NCBI RefSeq assembly: GCF_900172215.1
Contig: NZ_FWFP01000003.1
Span: 1 to 64,000 of the forward strand
DNA from: Ruegeria meonggei
Lineage (GTDB): Bacteria; Pseudomonadota; Alphaproteobacteria; Rhodobacterales; Rhodobacteraceae
DNA: 64,000 bases
Reading direction: 5' to 3'
The notes beneath the pieces were generated by a model, which saw nothing but the letters and a program-made list of their open reading frames with translations, searched no databases and was not told where the DNA came from. The translations under genes and the position numbers were made by a program. This document shows, piece after piece, positions 52,106 to 61,085 of the stretch; position 1 is the stretch's first letter; the number at the start of each line of letters is the position of its first letter.

Positions 52106-55100
52106 ATGTTCTCCGCCCTGTTCATTAGCCGGCCCAAGCTGGCGCTTGTCATTTCGCTTGTCCTGACCATCATGGGCGGCATCGGCTATCTGGTTCTGCC
52201 AGTGGCCCAATTCCCGGATATCACGCCGCCGGTTGTAAGCGTCACGGCCACCTATACCGGTGCCAATGCCGAGACGGTGGAAAACACCGTCGCCGCGCCC
52301 ATTGAGGCGCAGGTAAACGGTGTGGACGATATGATCTATATGACGTCAACGTCGTCAGATAACGGTTCATATTCGCTGAACATTACATTCGAGGTCGGCA
52401 CTGATCCTGATATTGCCTCGGTCAACGTGCAAAACCGTGTGGCGCAGGCCATGTCGTCACTGCCCGCCGAAGTGACATCGTCCGGCGTGGTCACGCAAAA
52501 AGCGTCAACCAACATGCTGCTGCTGGTGACGCTGACCTCACCTGAAGGCACGTATGACAGCGTGTTTCTGTCCAACTACGCGTCAATCAACCTGAAAGAC
52601 GCGCTGGCCCGGGTTCAGGGTGTTGGTAAAGCCGAAGTTCTGACCAATCTGGAATACGCCATGCGGATCTGGATGGACCCGGATCAGATGGCGGCTTTGT
52701 CCATCACGCCCGGTGACGTCATCAGCGCGATCCAAGAGCAGAACATCGAAGTTTCCGCCGGCTCTATCGGTTCGCCACCTGTGCCAGAGGGGCAGACGTT
52801 TCAATATACTATCAAGACCAAAGGCCGTCTGACCTCGGCCGCCGAATTTGGCGACATCGTCATACGGACCGGTGACGCGGGATCAATCGTGCGGGTCAAG
52901 GATATCGCGCGCGTTGAACTGGGCGCCGAGTTCTATTCCGCATCGGGCTATTTCCAAGCCGTTCCGGCAACGGTTCTGGGCATCTATCAGGCCCCTGGCG
53001 CGAACGCGCTGGCCGTGTCCGAACGGGTTCAGGCAGAGTTGGACCGCCTGTCCCGTTCCTTCCCGACGGATGTCGAATTCCAGGTACCATTCAACACCAC
53101 CGACTTTGTCGAGCAATCCCTGAATGACGTGGTCACAACCCTGATGCTAACCTTCATTTTGGTGATCTCGGTTGTGTTTGTCTTTCTGGGCAGCTGGCGA
53201 GCCACGATCATTCCTGCCGTTGCGATTCCGGTATCCCTGATCGGAACGTTTGCCTTTTTGCTGGCGTTTGGGATGTCCCTGAACACGATCTCATTGTTCG
53301 CGCTTGTGCTGGCTATCGGGATCGTGGTGGACGACGCCATTGTGGTTGTTGAAAACGTTGAACGCATCATCGCGGACGAAGGCCTTCCCCCAGCCGAGGC
53401 GACTCGCAAAGCGATGGGACAAATCACCGGCCCTGTCATCGCAACCACACTGGTTCTGCTGGCGGTGTTCGTGCCGGTAACCTTCATGCCCGGTATTTCC
53501 GGGCGATTATATTCGCAGTTCGCTGTTACCATCTCAACCGCTGTGGTGATCTCGTCGATCAACGCGCTGACCTTGTCACCCGCCCTGTGTGGGCTGGTGC
53601 TGCGCGCGCGCTCTGGCCCTCCCAAAGGGGTGCTGGCCATGTTCGAAAACCTCATCGGAACAGTGCGCAGCGGGTATGTCGCGATCGTGCGCAAGATGCT
53701 GATCCTGCCGGTGGTTGCACTGGGGATCATCGTGGCCCTCGCCATGGGAACCGGCACGATCATGTCCAATACGTCCAGCGGGTTTATTCCGCTTGAGGAT
53801 AACGGATACCTGTTCGTTGACATTCAACTGCCCGATGCCGCAACCCTTGAACGGACAGAAACGGTTTCCGCACGGGTTGATGATCAAATACGAGAGATTC
53901 CGGGCGTGGCCAGCACGGTTCTGGTCAATGGGTTTTCTATTCTCAACGGCACGACCACCAACGGCGCTACGGTTTTTGTGAACCTGGAAAACTGGGATGA
54001 TCGCCAGGAAGAGAATCTGAGCGCGAATGCCATTCTGGCCAAGGTCCTTGCCATCGCCAATGGTGAATCCGCGGCCTCGATCGTGGCTTTCAACCCGCCG
54101 CCCATTCAGGGTCTCGGCCTGTCTGCCGGGGTTGAAATGGAGGTCCAGCAAACCGGAGGCGGTACGCCACAGGATCTGGCCTCGGCCGTGGGATCGTTTG
54201 TCTATGCAGCGAACCAGCGGCCCGAGATCGGTCAGGCCTATACCACCTTCCGCGCCAACGTCCCGCAGCTGTTTGTCGATCTGGATCGGGAAAAGGCCAA
54301 GACGTTGCAAGTGTCCGTGGCCGAGATTTTCCAAACCATGCAGGCGCAGCTGGGCTCGTATTACGTAAACGACTTCAACCTGTTCGGTCGGGTCTACCGC
54401 GTGATGATCCAGGCCGACGGCACTTATCGCGACAACGTCGAAGACATTTCGAACCTCTATGTGCGGTCTACGCAGGGCGATATGGTGCCGCTGGGAACGC
54501 TGATCGATGTCGAAAACGTGCTGGGTCCGGTTTTGCTGAAACGGCACAACCTGTTCCGGTCGGCGACCGTGACCGCTGTGCCTGCGCCGGGCCTGTCCAG
54601 CGGAGACGCGATCAATGTCATGACCGAAGAGTCCGCAAACGCCCTGCCCCCGGGCTATGCGTTTGAATGGACCGGCACAGCACAGCAGCAGCTGGCCTCG
54701 GGCAGCCTGGTGGTTGTGATCCTTGGGTTGGCAATTCTGTTCGGCTACTTGTTCCTTGTTGGGCAATACGAAAGCTGGTCACTGCCGGTTTCCATCCTGC
54801 TTTCGGTGGTTGTTGCCCTGTTCGGGGCGGTGGCCGCCGTGGCCATCGTGGGTAGTGATATCAATCTGTATACGCAGATCGGGATGATCATGCTCGTGGG
54901 GCTGGCCTCGAAAAACGGCATTCTGATCGTTGAATTTGCGATGGAGCAAAGGGCCAATGGACTGTCGATCAAAGATGCCGCTGCCGAAGCCGCGTTTCAG
55001 CGGTTCCGCGCTGTGATGATGACCGCCCTGTCCTTCTTGCTGGGTGTTGTGCCGCTGTTGGCCGCGAATGGTGCGGGCGCGGCCAGTCAGAAAGCCATTG

Positions 55101-55243
55101 GTGTGGCCGTCTTTGGCGGGATGCTGGCAGCCACACTGGTTGGCGTCATTCTGGTGCCAGTGCTCTATGCGCTGATGCAAAGTCTTAGAGAGTGGATCAA
55201 GGGAACAAAAAACGATCCTGGACCTACCGAAGAACCCGTCTGA
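52106..55243 (+). CDS. RND multidrug efflux pump (HAE1/AcrB type)
   Basis: A 1045-residue proton-driven trimeric pump with the 12-TM, two-periplasmic-loop HAE1 architecture. [37 protein letters not shown] opens the first half, and the TM4 proton-relay pair D409-D410 lies in [40 protein letters not shown] and, in the second half, [22 protein letters not shown] are diagnostic. It is coupled with its adaptor gene; no outer-membrane channel gene follows directly, but one lies at 59520. The likely cargo is hydrophobic drugs or solvents; no local regulator (TetR) is adjacent. Confidence 0.95.
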   Translation: MFSALFISRPKLALVISLVLTIMGGIGYLVLPVAQFPDITPPVVSVTATYTGANAETVENTVAAPIEAQVNGVDDMIYMTSTSSDNGSYSLNITFEVGTDPDIASVNVQNRVAQAMSSLPAEVTSSGVVTQKASTNMLLLVTLTSPEGTYDSVFLSNYASINLKDALARVQGVGKAEVLTNLEYAMRIWMDPDQMAALSITPGDVISAIQEQNIEVSAGSIGSPPVPEGQTFQYTIKTKGRLTSAAEFGDIVIRTGDAGSIVRVKDIARVELGAEFYSASGYFQAVPATVLGIYQAPGANALAVSERVQAELDRLSRSFPTDVEFQVPFNTTDFVEQSLNDVVTTLMLTFILVISVVFVFLGSWRATIIPAVAIPVSLIGTFAFLLAFGMSLNTISLFALVLAIGIVVDDAIVVVENVERIIADEGLPPAEATRKAMGQITGPVIATTLVLLAVFVPVTFMPGISGRLYSQFAVTISTAVVISSINALTLSPALCGLVLRARSGPPKGVLAMFENLIGTVRSGYVAIVRKMLILPVVALGIIVALAMGTGTIMSNTSSGFIPLEDNGYLFVDIQLPDAATLERTETVSARVDDQIREIPGVASTVLVNGFSILNGTTTNGATVFVNLENWDDRQEENLSANAILAKVLAIANGESAASIVAFNPPPIQGLGLSAGVEMEVQQTGGGTPQDLASAVGSFVYAANQRPEIGQAYTTFRANVPQLFVDLDREKAKTLQVSVAEIFQTMQAQLGSYYVNDFNLFGRVYRVMIQADGTYRDNVEDISNLYVRSTQGDMVPLGTLIDVENVLGPVLLKRHNLFRSATVTAVPAPGLSSGDAINVMTEESANALPPGYAFEWTGTAQQQLASGSLVVVILGLAILFGYLFLVGQYESWSLPVSILLSVVVALFGAVAAVAIVGSDINLYTQIGMIMLVGLASKNGILIVEFAMEQRANGLSIKDAAAEAAFQRFRAVMMTALSFLLGVVPLLAANGAGAASQKAIGVAVFGGMLAATLVGVILVPVLYALMQSLREWIKGTKNDPGPTEEPV

Positions 55244-55248
55244 ATCAA

Positions 55249-55281
55249 AAAGCCCCGCCTCAATGGCGGGGCTTTGTTTTT
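55249..55281 (+). terminator. Rho-independent terminator of the RND operon
   Basis: The perfect 11-bp stem AAAGCCCCGCC (55249-55259) with GGCGGGGCTTT (55265-55275), loop TCAAT, then GTTTTT. It begins six bases after the stop and faces the convergent glpD end at 55300. Confidence 0.92.
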
Positions 55282-55299
55282 ACCCGGTCAAGCTGCTGC

Positions 55300-56874
55300 C
55301 TACGATCGACGCTGATCCATCCACGCGTCAATGTGGGCGATCTGCTCGGCGCTCAGCTTCAGTCCCAGTTTGTTACGGCGCCAGACGACATCCTCGGCCT
55401 TGCGCGCATACTCCTTGTCCATCAGCCATTCAAGCTCCCGCGCAGTCAGAGACGCGCCAAAGTTCTCACCCAACGCCTTGTCAGAATTCGCATCGCCCAG
55501 AATAACGCGCGCTTCGGTACCATAGGCGCGAACAAGCCTTTCGGCCCAGGCACGATCCAAGAAGGCATAGTCAGCCTCCAATCCCGCCACCAGATCCTGC
55601 ACACCGTCGACCGGGAAATCACCGCCGGGTAAAGCAACGCCAGCCGTCCACGGGCCGTGAAGGTCAGGGAAGTGATTGGCAACTTTCTCCAGCGCGTGTT
55701 CTGCAAGCCGGCGGTATGTGGTGATCTTACCGCCAAAGACGTTCAGCACCGGTGCCCCGTCGGTAGAATCTACTTTCAACGTGTAATCCCGGGTCGCGGC
55801 TGTCGCGCTGCTGGCTCCGTCATCGTACAGAGGGCGCACACCGGAATAGGTCCAAACGATCTGGTCCCGCGTCACGGGCTTTTTGAAATACTTCGACGCA
55901 AAGGCGCACAGATAATCCTGCTCGGCCTCTGTACAGATCGGGGGTTCGGACGGGTCGGCGTGTTCCAGGTCCGTTGTGCCGATCAGGGTGTAATCGCGCT
56001 CGTACGGGATGGCAAAGATGATGCGCCCGTCTTCACCCTGAAAGAAATAGCATTTTTCATGATCGAACAGCCGGGGGGTCACGATATGACTGCCCCGCAC
56101 CAACCGCACGCCCTCGCGTGAGTTCACATGAATTTTGGTCTGGATGATATCGCCCACCCAGGGACCGCCCGCATTGATCAGCATCTTTGACCACACAACC
56201 CGGGTTTCGTCGGACTCTCGGTCACGGATCGTGACCTCCCACAACCCTTCAATACGCTTGGCGGACAGCACTTCGGTCTGCACCAGAATATTGGCCCCGC
56301 GCGCCTCGGCGTCACGGGCATTGAGAACGACCAGACGGGAGTCTTCAACCCAACAGTCGGAGTATTCATAGGCCGTCTGAAACTTGTCCTGCAGAGGCGT
56401 ACCTTCGGGCGAGGATGCAAGGTTCAACGACGACGTTCCCGGCAGGATTTTGCGGCCGCCCAGGTTGTCGTACAGAAACAACCCCAGACGGATAAGCCAC
56501 GCAGGGCGACGACCGCGCATCCACGGCATGAAGAAGCTTAGCAAACGCGACGTCGGCGTTTCGGAATCGAACCGCATATCTTTGTGATAGGGCAGCACAA
56601 AGCGCATGGGCCAGCTGATATGGGGCATTGCGCGCAACAACGTCTCACGCTCGATCAGCGCTTCGCGGACAAGGCGGAATTCGAAATATTCAAGATAGCG
56701 AAGGCCGCCGTGAAACAGTTTGGTCGAGGAAGAGGACGTTGCCGAGGCAAGGTCATGCATTTCAGCCAGCGTGACAGTCAAACCACGCCCCGCTGCGTCA
56801 CGTGCGATACCGCATCCGTTGATCCCGCCGCCTATGATGAACAGGTCTGTGACCTGCGTGTTCTTCTGGTCCAT
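55300..56874 (-). CDS. glpD: Aerobic glycerol-3-phosphate dehydrogenase
   Basis: A 524-residue membrane-associated flavoenzyme oxidising glycerol 3-phosphate to dihydroxyacetone phosphate and passing electrons to quinone. FAD motif FIIGGGINGCGIARDAAGRG is at the N-terminus, followed by SSSTKLFHGGLRYLE. LIGTTDLEHAD, VWTYSGVRPLYDDG and LNVFGGKITTYRRLAEHALE are conserved. It is transcribed away from glpR across 201 bases containing repeated TTTTCG elements, consistent with GlpR repression relieved by glycerol 3-phosphate. No glpK or glpF gene is adjacent. Confidence 0.96.
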   Translation of the reverse strand: MDQKNTQVTDLFIIGGGINGCGIARDAAGRGLTVTLAEMHDLASATSSSSTKLFHGGLRYLEYFEFRLVREALIERETLLRAMPHISWPMRFVLPYHKDMRFDSETPTSRLLSFFMPWMRGRRPAWLIRLGLFLYDNLGGRKILPGTSSLNLASSPEGTPLQDKFQTAYEYSDCWVEDSRLVVLNARDAEARGANILVQTEVLSAKRIEGLWEVTIRDRESDETRVVWSKMLINAGGPWVGDIIQTKIHVNSREGVRLVRGSHIVTPRLFDHEKCYFFQGEDGRIIFAIPYERDYTLIGTTDLEHADPSEPPICTEAEQDYLCAFASKYFKKPVTRDQIVWTYSGVRPLYDDGASSATAATRDYTLKVDSTDGAPVLNVFGGKITTYRRLAEHALEKVANHFPDLHGPWTAGVALPGGDFPVDGVQDLVAGLEADYAFLDRAWAERLVRAYGTEARVILGDANSDKALGENFGASLTARELEWLMDKEYARKAEDVVWRRNKLGLKLSAEQIAHIDAWMDQRRS

Positions 56875-56927
56875 ATCCCAGTGATTCCCCGTTGTGGAAA
56901 ACGCGCGCTCATTAACCGCGCGACCCC

Positions 56928-56966
56928 TCGTTTCGTCAATGTCTGTTTTCGTTTATTTTCGCTTTT
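56928..56966. promoter_or_regulatory. Candidate GlpR operator between glpD and glpR
   Basis: TTTTCG occurs at 56946-56951 and again at 56956-56961, exactly one helical turn apart, with a further CTCGTTTCG at 56928-56936. Repeats of TTTCG-like half-sites are the usual form of GlpR (DeoR-family) operators in alphaproteobacteria. The position, 55-85 bases ahead of glpD, suits repression of the divergent pair. Confidence 0.6.
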
Positions 56967-57075
56967 TGCATCCGAGGAACACATTTGTTATGACTGTTTT
57001 GCTGAATTCGGCATGGATCACTTGCAAAACCTGAAAAATAGAACAAAAACGAATACAACCCGGTTGGAGCCAACA

Positions 57076-57837
57076 GTGTCCCTATCCTTTCGCCAGTCTG
57101 ACATCCTAAGCATCGCCAAGCAGGACGGTCGTGTGACGGTCGACGGTTTGGCGACGCGGTTCGACGTGACGGTCCAAACCATTCGCCGTGACCTGTCAGA
57201 ACTGGCGGATATGGGTAAGCTTGATCGTGTGCATGGTGGTGCTGTTCTGCGGTCTGGCGTGTCCAACATCGGCTACGAAGACCGCCGCGCCCTGAACGCG
57301 GAAACCAAGGCGCTGATTGCTCAAAAATGCGCGCGGGATATTCCTGACGGGGCGTCAGTGTTCATGAATATCGGCACATCGACCGAAGCCGTCGCTCGGC
57401 AATTGTTGTCCCACAAGGACCTGATGGTGGTGACCAATAATATGAACGTCGCCAATATTCTGCTCGAAAACCCAAACTGCCAGATCGTTGTGGCTGGCGG
57501 TGTTCTGCGCCGCTCGGATGGGGGTTTGGTCGGCAACCTGACCATTTCGACGATAGAGCAGTTCAAGTTCGACCATGCGATCATTGGATGCTCTGCCCTG
57601 GATACCGAAGGTGATTTGTTGGATTTCGACTTTCAGGAAGTGCGGGTCAGCCAAACCATCATCGCGCAGGCCCGCAAAACTTGTCTAGTAGCGGATCAGT
57701 CCAAGTTTCAACGGACCGCACCCGCCCGGATCGCGTCAATGTCTGAGGTCGACGTGTTTTATACTGATTTCCCACTGCCGGATGAGTTGGCCAGTAAATG
57801 CGCCGACTGGGGCACCAGACTGGTACTGTGCGGCTGA
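57076..57837 (+). CDS. glpR: DeoR-family repressor GlpR
   Basis: A 253-residue DeoR-type regulator. The N-terminal helix-turn-helix includes RQSDILSIAKQDGRVTVDGLATRFDVTVQTIRRDLSEL, and the C-terminal DeoRC sugar-phosphate-binding domain has FMNIGTSTEAVARQL, VVAGGVLRRSDGGLVG and CLVADQSKFQRTAPARI. Divergent pairing with glpD identifies the ligand as glycerol 3-phosphate. Start: the GTG at 57076 has GGAG six bases upstream and gives the normal DeoR N-terminus; longer ATG starts reach back into glpD and are rejected. Confidence 0.93.
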   Translation: MSLSFRQSDILSIAKQDGRVTVDGLATRFDVTVQTIRRDLSELADMGKLDRVHGGAVLRSGVSNIGYEDRRALNAETKALIAQKCARDIPDGASVFMNIGTSTEAVARQLLSHKDLMVVTNNMNVANILLENPNCQIVVAGGVLRRSDGGLVGNLTISTIEQFKFDHAIIGCSALDTEGDLLDFDFQEVRVSQTIIAQARKTCLVADQSKFQRTAPARIASMSEVDVFYTDFPLPDELASKCADWGTRLVLCG

Positions 57838-57978
57838 CCAAAGCGGGGGTTTTCTGTCAGCTTCGGTCAAGCGACAATCTGGGTAGCCACGCCTAGACCC
57901 TACGTTCAACCATAAAGTGATTGACGAACTGGACACCAACAACTGAGGATGAGACAACCTTCCAAAGGAGGCGCGAGC

Positions 57979-58341
57979 ATGGGACTACTGGGGCAGCCGC
58001 TAGGCTATTATGACTATCTAACATTTGTGGCGCTGATTCTTCTGCTGGGCGCCGTCATGGGGCTTTTTCTGTTCATCATGGGGCTGCCCGGGCGTATTGC
58101 GATCAAACGCAACCACCCCCACGCCGAGGCCGTAAAAATCATGGGATGGATGGGATTTCTGGCCATCGTTCCCTGGGTGCACGCGTTTATCTGGGCCTTC
58201 CACGACGGAACCACAGTCGATATTCGCCGCTTGCCCGAAGATGAACGTGACGCAGTGCGCAAAGAGATCAAACGACTGGGGGGCGAATTGACCGAAGAAT
58301 ACCGCGATCCGCTGGATCTTGACGAGACGCAGAAAAGCTAA
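57979..58341 (+). CDS. DUF3302 inner-membrane protein (YiaW-like)
   Basis: A 120-residue protein with two TM helices (about 14-40 and 56-76) and a polar C-terminal tail rich in Glu and Arg (DIRRLPEDERDAVRKEIKRLGGELTEEY). This matches the DUF3302 family, whose E. coli members (YiaW, YibI) are always paired with an HlyD-type protein, as here 21 bases downstream. AAAGGAGG is eight bases ahead of the ATG, the best ribosome-binding site in this stretch. Its role is unknown; possibly it stabilises or anchors the HlyD-type partner. Confidence 0.85.
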   Translation: MGLLGQPLGYYDYLTFVALILLLGAVMGLFLFIMGLPGRIAIKRNHPHAEAVKIMGWMGFLAIVPWVHAFIWAFHDGTTVDIRRLPEDERDAVRKEIKRLGGELTEEYRDPLDLDETQKS

Positions 58342-58362
58342 AGCCAAAGGAAGTCGCAGAAT

Positions 58363-59508
58363 ATGTTTGTCGCCCTCGGCATTACGCTGTTTTACATCAT
58401 TTTCGTCTGGTTCATTTTCTTCAAAGCTAAATGGCTGAAATTCAACATCACTTGGGGGATCGTCTCGTTCTGGGTTGGCGCCCATCTGCTGCTGATCTTT
58501 CTGGTCGCGTTGCGGTTCTTTCAGCCCTTCTCGATCGACAGCCATGTTGTGCGCTCGACCATTCAGATTGTGCCCCGGCTGACTGAACCGACGATCCTGA
58601 CCGAGGTGCTGGTGGAACCCAATACCGAGGTAAAGAAGGGCGATCCGCTTTATCGCTTTGACGACACTGTATTTGCGCTTGAGGTTGAAGAAGCCACAGC
58701 CCAGTTGGTCGCGGCTGAACAGAACGCCAAAATCCTGGAACAGGACGTGATTGCCGCCTCCGAGGCCATTGAACGAGCCAACGCGCAGTTGGCATATGCC
58801 CGGACACAGCAGGCGCGCTATGAGAACCTCGTGCCAGCTGGCGGTGCGCGTCAGGATGAGCTCGACCGATGGGACGAACAGGTCACCGAGGATCAGGCCC
58901 TGGTCAAAGAGGCCGAAGCCAATCTAGAAAAGGCTCAGCTTGCCCTGAATTCACAGATCGACGGGGTGAACACGGGTATCCTGCAAGCGCAGGCGCAGCT
59001 GGAAAAAGCCGAGTATTTTCTGGAGAACACGACAATTTATGCGCCCGAAGACGGGATGATCGTGTCACAACAGGCCCGCCCTGGACTTGTCGTAGGAGAT
59101 ATCCGACTGGGCGCGATCGCCAGCTTTGTGACCAAGGACAACCCCTATATTCTGGCAACCTACCGTCAACAGAATTTGAAGTTTGTCGAACCCGGCCAAG
59201 AGGTCGAGGTTGCCCTCGATCTCTATCCCGGAGAAATCCTGACCGGCAAGGTCGAGGCTATCTGGTGGGCAACGCGCCAGGGACAGTACCTGCCTTCTGG
59301 CCGCCTGCCCGGCTTTGAACTGCCCAAACTGCCGGGGCGCATTGCGGTGCAAATCTCGGTCGACATCCCCGACAAGCATACCTTCCCTGCGGGCGGGCAT
59401 GCGGCGGTGGCAATCTATACCGGACAAGGCAAAAGCTTTGAGTTCCTGCGGCGTATCAATATCCGTTTGTATTCCTTCGCCAACTTCATCCGACCCCTGG
59501 ATATCTGA
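58363..59508 (+). CDS. HlyD-family secretion protein (YiaV/YibH-like)
   Basis: A 381-residue membrane-fusion protein. Two hydrophobic segments at the N-terminus (about 3-20 and 32-55) are followed by a lipoyl half (IVPRLTEPTILTEVLVEPNTEVKKGDPLYRF), a coiled-coil hairpin (about 105-205), the second lipoyl half (TIYAPEDGMIVSQQARPGLVVG), and a beta-barrel with VEPGQEVEVALDLYPGEI. Two TM segments instead of one are typical of the YiaV group. It lies between DUF3302 and an outer-membrane factor gene (11-base gap), so three parts of an export path are present without an energised pump. Confidence 0.9.
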   Translation: MFVALGITLFYIIFVWFIFFKAKWLKFNITWGIVSFWVGAHLLLIFLVALRFFQPFSIDSHVVRSTIQIVPRLTEPTILTEVLVEPNTEVKKGDPLYRFDDTVFALEVEEATAQLVAAEQNAKILEQDVIAASEAIERANAQLAYARTQQARYENLVPAGGARQDELDRWDEQVTEDQALVKEAEANLEKAQLALNSQIDGVNTGILQAQAQLEKAEYFLENTTIYAPEDGMIVSQQARPGLVVGDIRLGAIASFVTKDNPYILATYRQQNLKFVEPGQEVEVALDLYPGEILTGKVEAIWWATRQGQYLPSGRLPGFELPKLPGRIAVQISVDIPDKHTFPAGGHAAVAIYTGQGKSFEFLRRINIRLYSFANFIRPLDI

Positions 59509-59519
59509 GGACTGACATC

Positions 59520-61082
59520 ATGGCACGGGCCAGACTTTACAGCAGACTGATGGGCACAGCCCTTTGTGCGGCACTGCTGGTGGGCTGCACGCCTGTTGGC
59601 CCGGATTTCGTGCGGCCGAACTCTCCGGTCGTCAAGCAATGGATCGAGGTCAACAGCCCCAGCACTGGTCAAAGCGGTCTGACCTCGCGCAGCGCGCCGG
59701 TGGTGAAATGGTGGCAGACATTCAACGACCCCACCCTGAACAAGCTGATCGCTCAGGCCTATGCCCAGAACCTCGATCTGCAGGTCGCGGGTGCTCGTGT
59801 TCTACAGGCCCGCGCACAATTGGGCATCGCTTTCGGAGAGCTCTACCCCCAATCCCAAGCCATCGGTGGTTCGATCCAACGGCGGCAAATCAGTGAGAAC
59901 CTAAATCCGATTGCGGATATCAACCGGATTATCCCATTGGATACCGAATTTTCGACCTCGCAGGTTGGGTTCGACGCGCAGTGGGAATTGGACATATGGG
60001 GCCAGCAACGGCGCGGTGTTCAGGCCGCCCGGTCCAATCTGGCCCTGCAAGTGGCCAATTATGACGACGCACTGGTGACACTGACAGGCGATGTGGCGGC
60101 GCTGTATGTCAATATCCGTGCGTTGCAGGAGTCCCTTGCTGTGGCCCGCGAGAACATCCAACTGCAACAAGAATCCGCCGACCTGACCGAATTGCGCTTC
60201 AATAATGGCGTGACGACCGAGTTGGACGTTCAGGAGTCGCGGGCTTTGTTGAACAACACCAAGGCCTTGGTGCCCGAGATTGAAAGCGATCTGCAACAAG
60301 CCAAGAATGCGTTGGCCGTTCTGCTGGGAACAACCCCGTCGCGTATGACCAGCCTTCTGGGCAACTCGGGACGCATCCCCTCGGCCCGGTCCAACGTAGC
60401 CGTCGGCGTCCCGGCCGAGTTGTTGCGCCGCCGCCCGGATGTGCGCGCGGCTGAACTGGCGGCTGCCATCCAATCGGCGCAAGTTGGAATAGCGCTGGCA
60501 GACCTGTACCCGCAATTCATTCTGTCCGGCGCAATCGGGCTGCAGGCCTCTGGCGGGCGAGATCTGTTTTCGTCGGCCAGCACAACCGGGCTAGCCAATG
60601 CCGGCGTGGTCTGGAATGTGCTGAACTACGGTCGGATCAAGAACAACGTCCGGGCACAGGATGCGGCCTATCAGGCACTGATCGCCAACTACCAGAACAC
60701 AGTCCTGACCGCCTATTCCGAGGTTGAAAGCGCGATGGTGGCCTATGCCCAATCCCGCAAGCAGGTGGGATTCTACGAAAACAGCGTCGCCGCCTCACGC
60801 AAAGCGTCAGAAATTGCGATTGATCAATACCGGGATGGTGCTGCCAGTTACTCTCGTATTTTGAACACCCAAACTGCATTATTGCGGTCTCAGGCCAACC
60901 TGATCCAGGCACGGCAGGAAGTGTCCAGCAATCTGGTCGCGGTCTACAAGGGGCTGGGTGGTGGCTGGCAGATCCGTCAGAATCAGGAATTCCTGCCTGA
61001 AACCGTGCTGGCCGAGATGGCCTATCGCACCGACTGGGGCGATCTGCTGCAACAAGACCCAACGCGCGCCAGCCTGAACTGA
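59520..61082 (+). CDS. Outer-membrane efflux channel lipoprotein (NodT/OprM family)
   Basis: A 520-residue TolC-type channel. The lipobox is ALLVGCTPVGPDF with the lipidated cysteine about residue 23. Two repeated OEP halves follow, each of long alpha-helical barrel stretches and beta segments; WQTFNDPTLNKLIAQAYAQNLDLQVA, FDAQWELDIWGQQRR and LRRRPDVRAAELAAAIQSAQVG are typical NodT-family sequences. It could serve the adjacent HlyD-type adaptor and also the RND pump at 52106, which lacks its own channel. It ends three bases before the convergent mprF stop. Confidence 0.93.
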   Translation: MARARLYSRLMGTALCAALLVGCTPVGPDFVRPNSPVVKQWIEVNSPSTGQSGLTSRSAPVVKWWQTFNDPTLNKLIAQAYAQNLDLQVAGARVLQARAQLGIAFGELYPQSQAIGGSIQRRQISENLNPIADINRIIPLDTEFSTSQVGFDAQWELDIWGQQRRGVQAARSNLALQVANYDDALVTLTGDVAALYVNIRALQESLAVARENIQLQQESADLTELRFNNGVTTELDVQESRALLNNTKALVPEIESDLQQAKNALAVLLGTTPSRMTSLLGNSGRIPSARSNVAVGVPAELLRRRPDVRAAELAAAIQSAQVGIALADLYPQFILSGAIGLQASGGRDLFSSASTTGLANAGVVWNVLNYGRIKNNVRAQDAAYQALIANYQNTVLTAYSEVESAMVAYAQSRKQVGFYENSVAASRKASEIAIDQYRDGAASYSRILNTQTALLRSQANLIQARQEVSSNLVAVYKGLGGGWQIRQNQEFLPETVLAEMAYRTDWGDLLQQDPTRASLN

Positions 61083-61085
61083 CGC

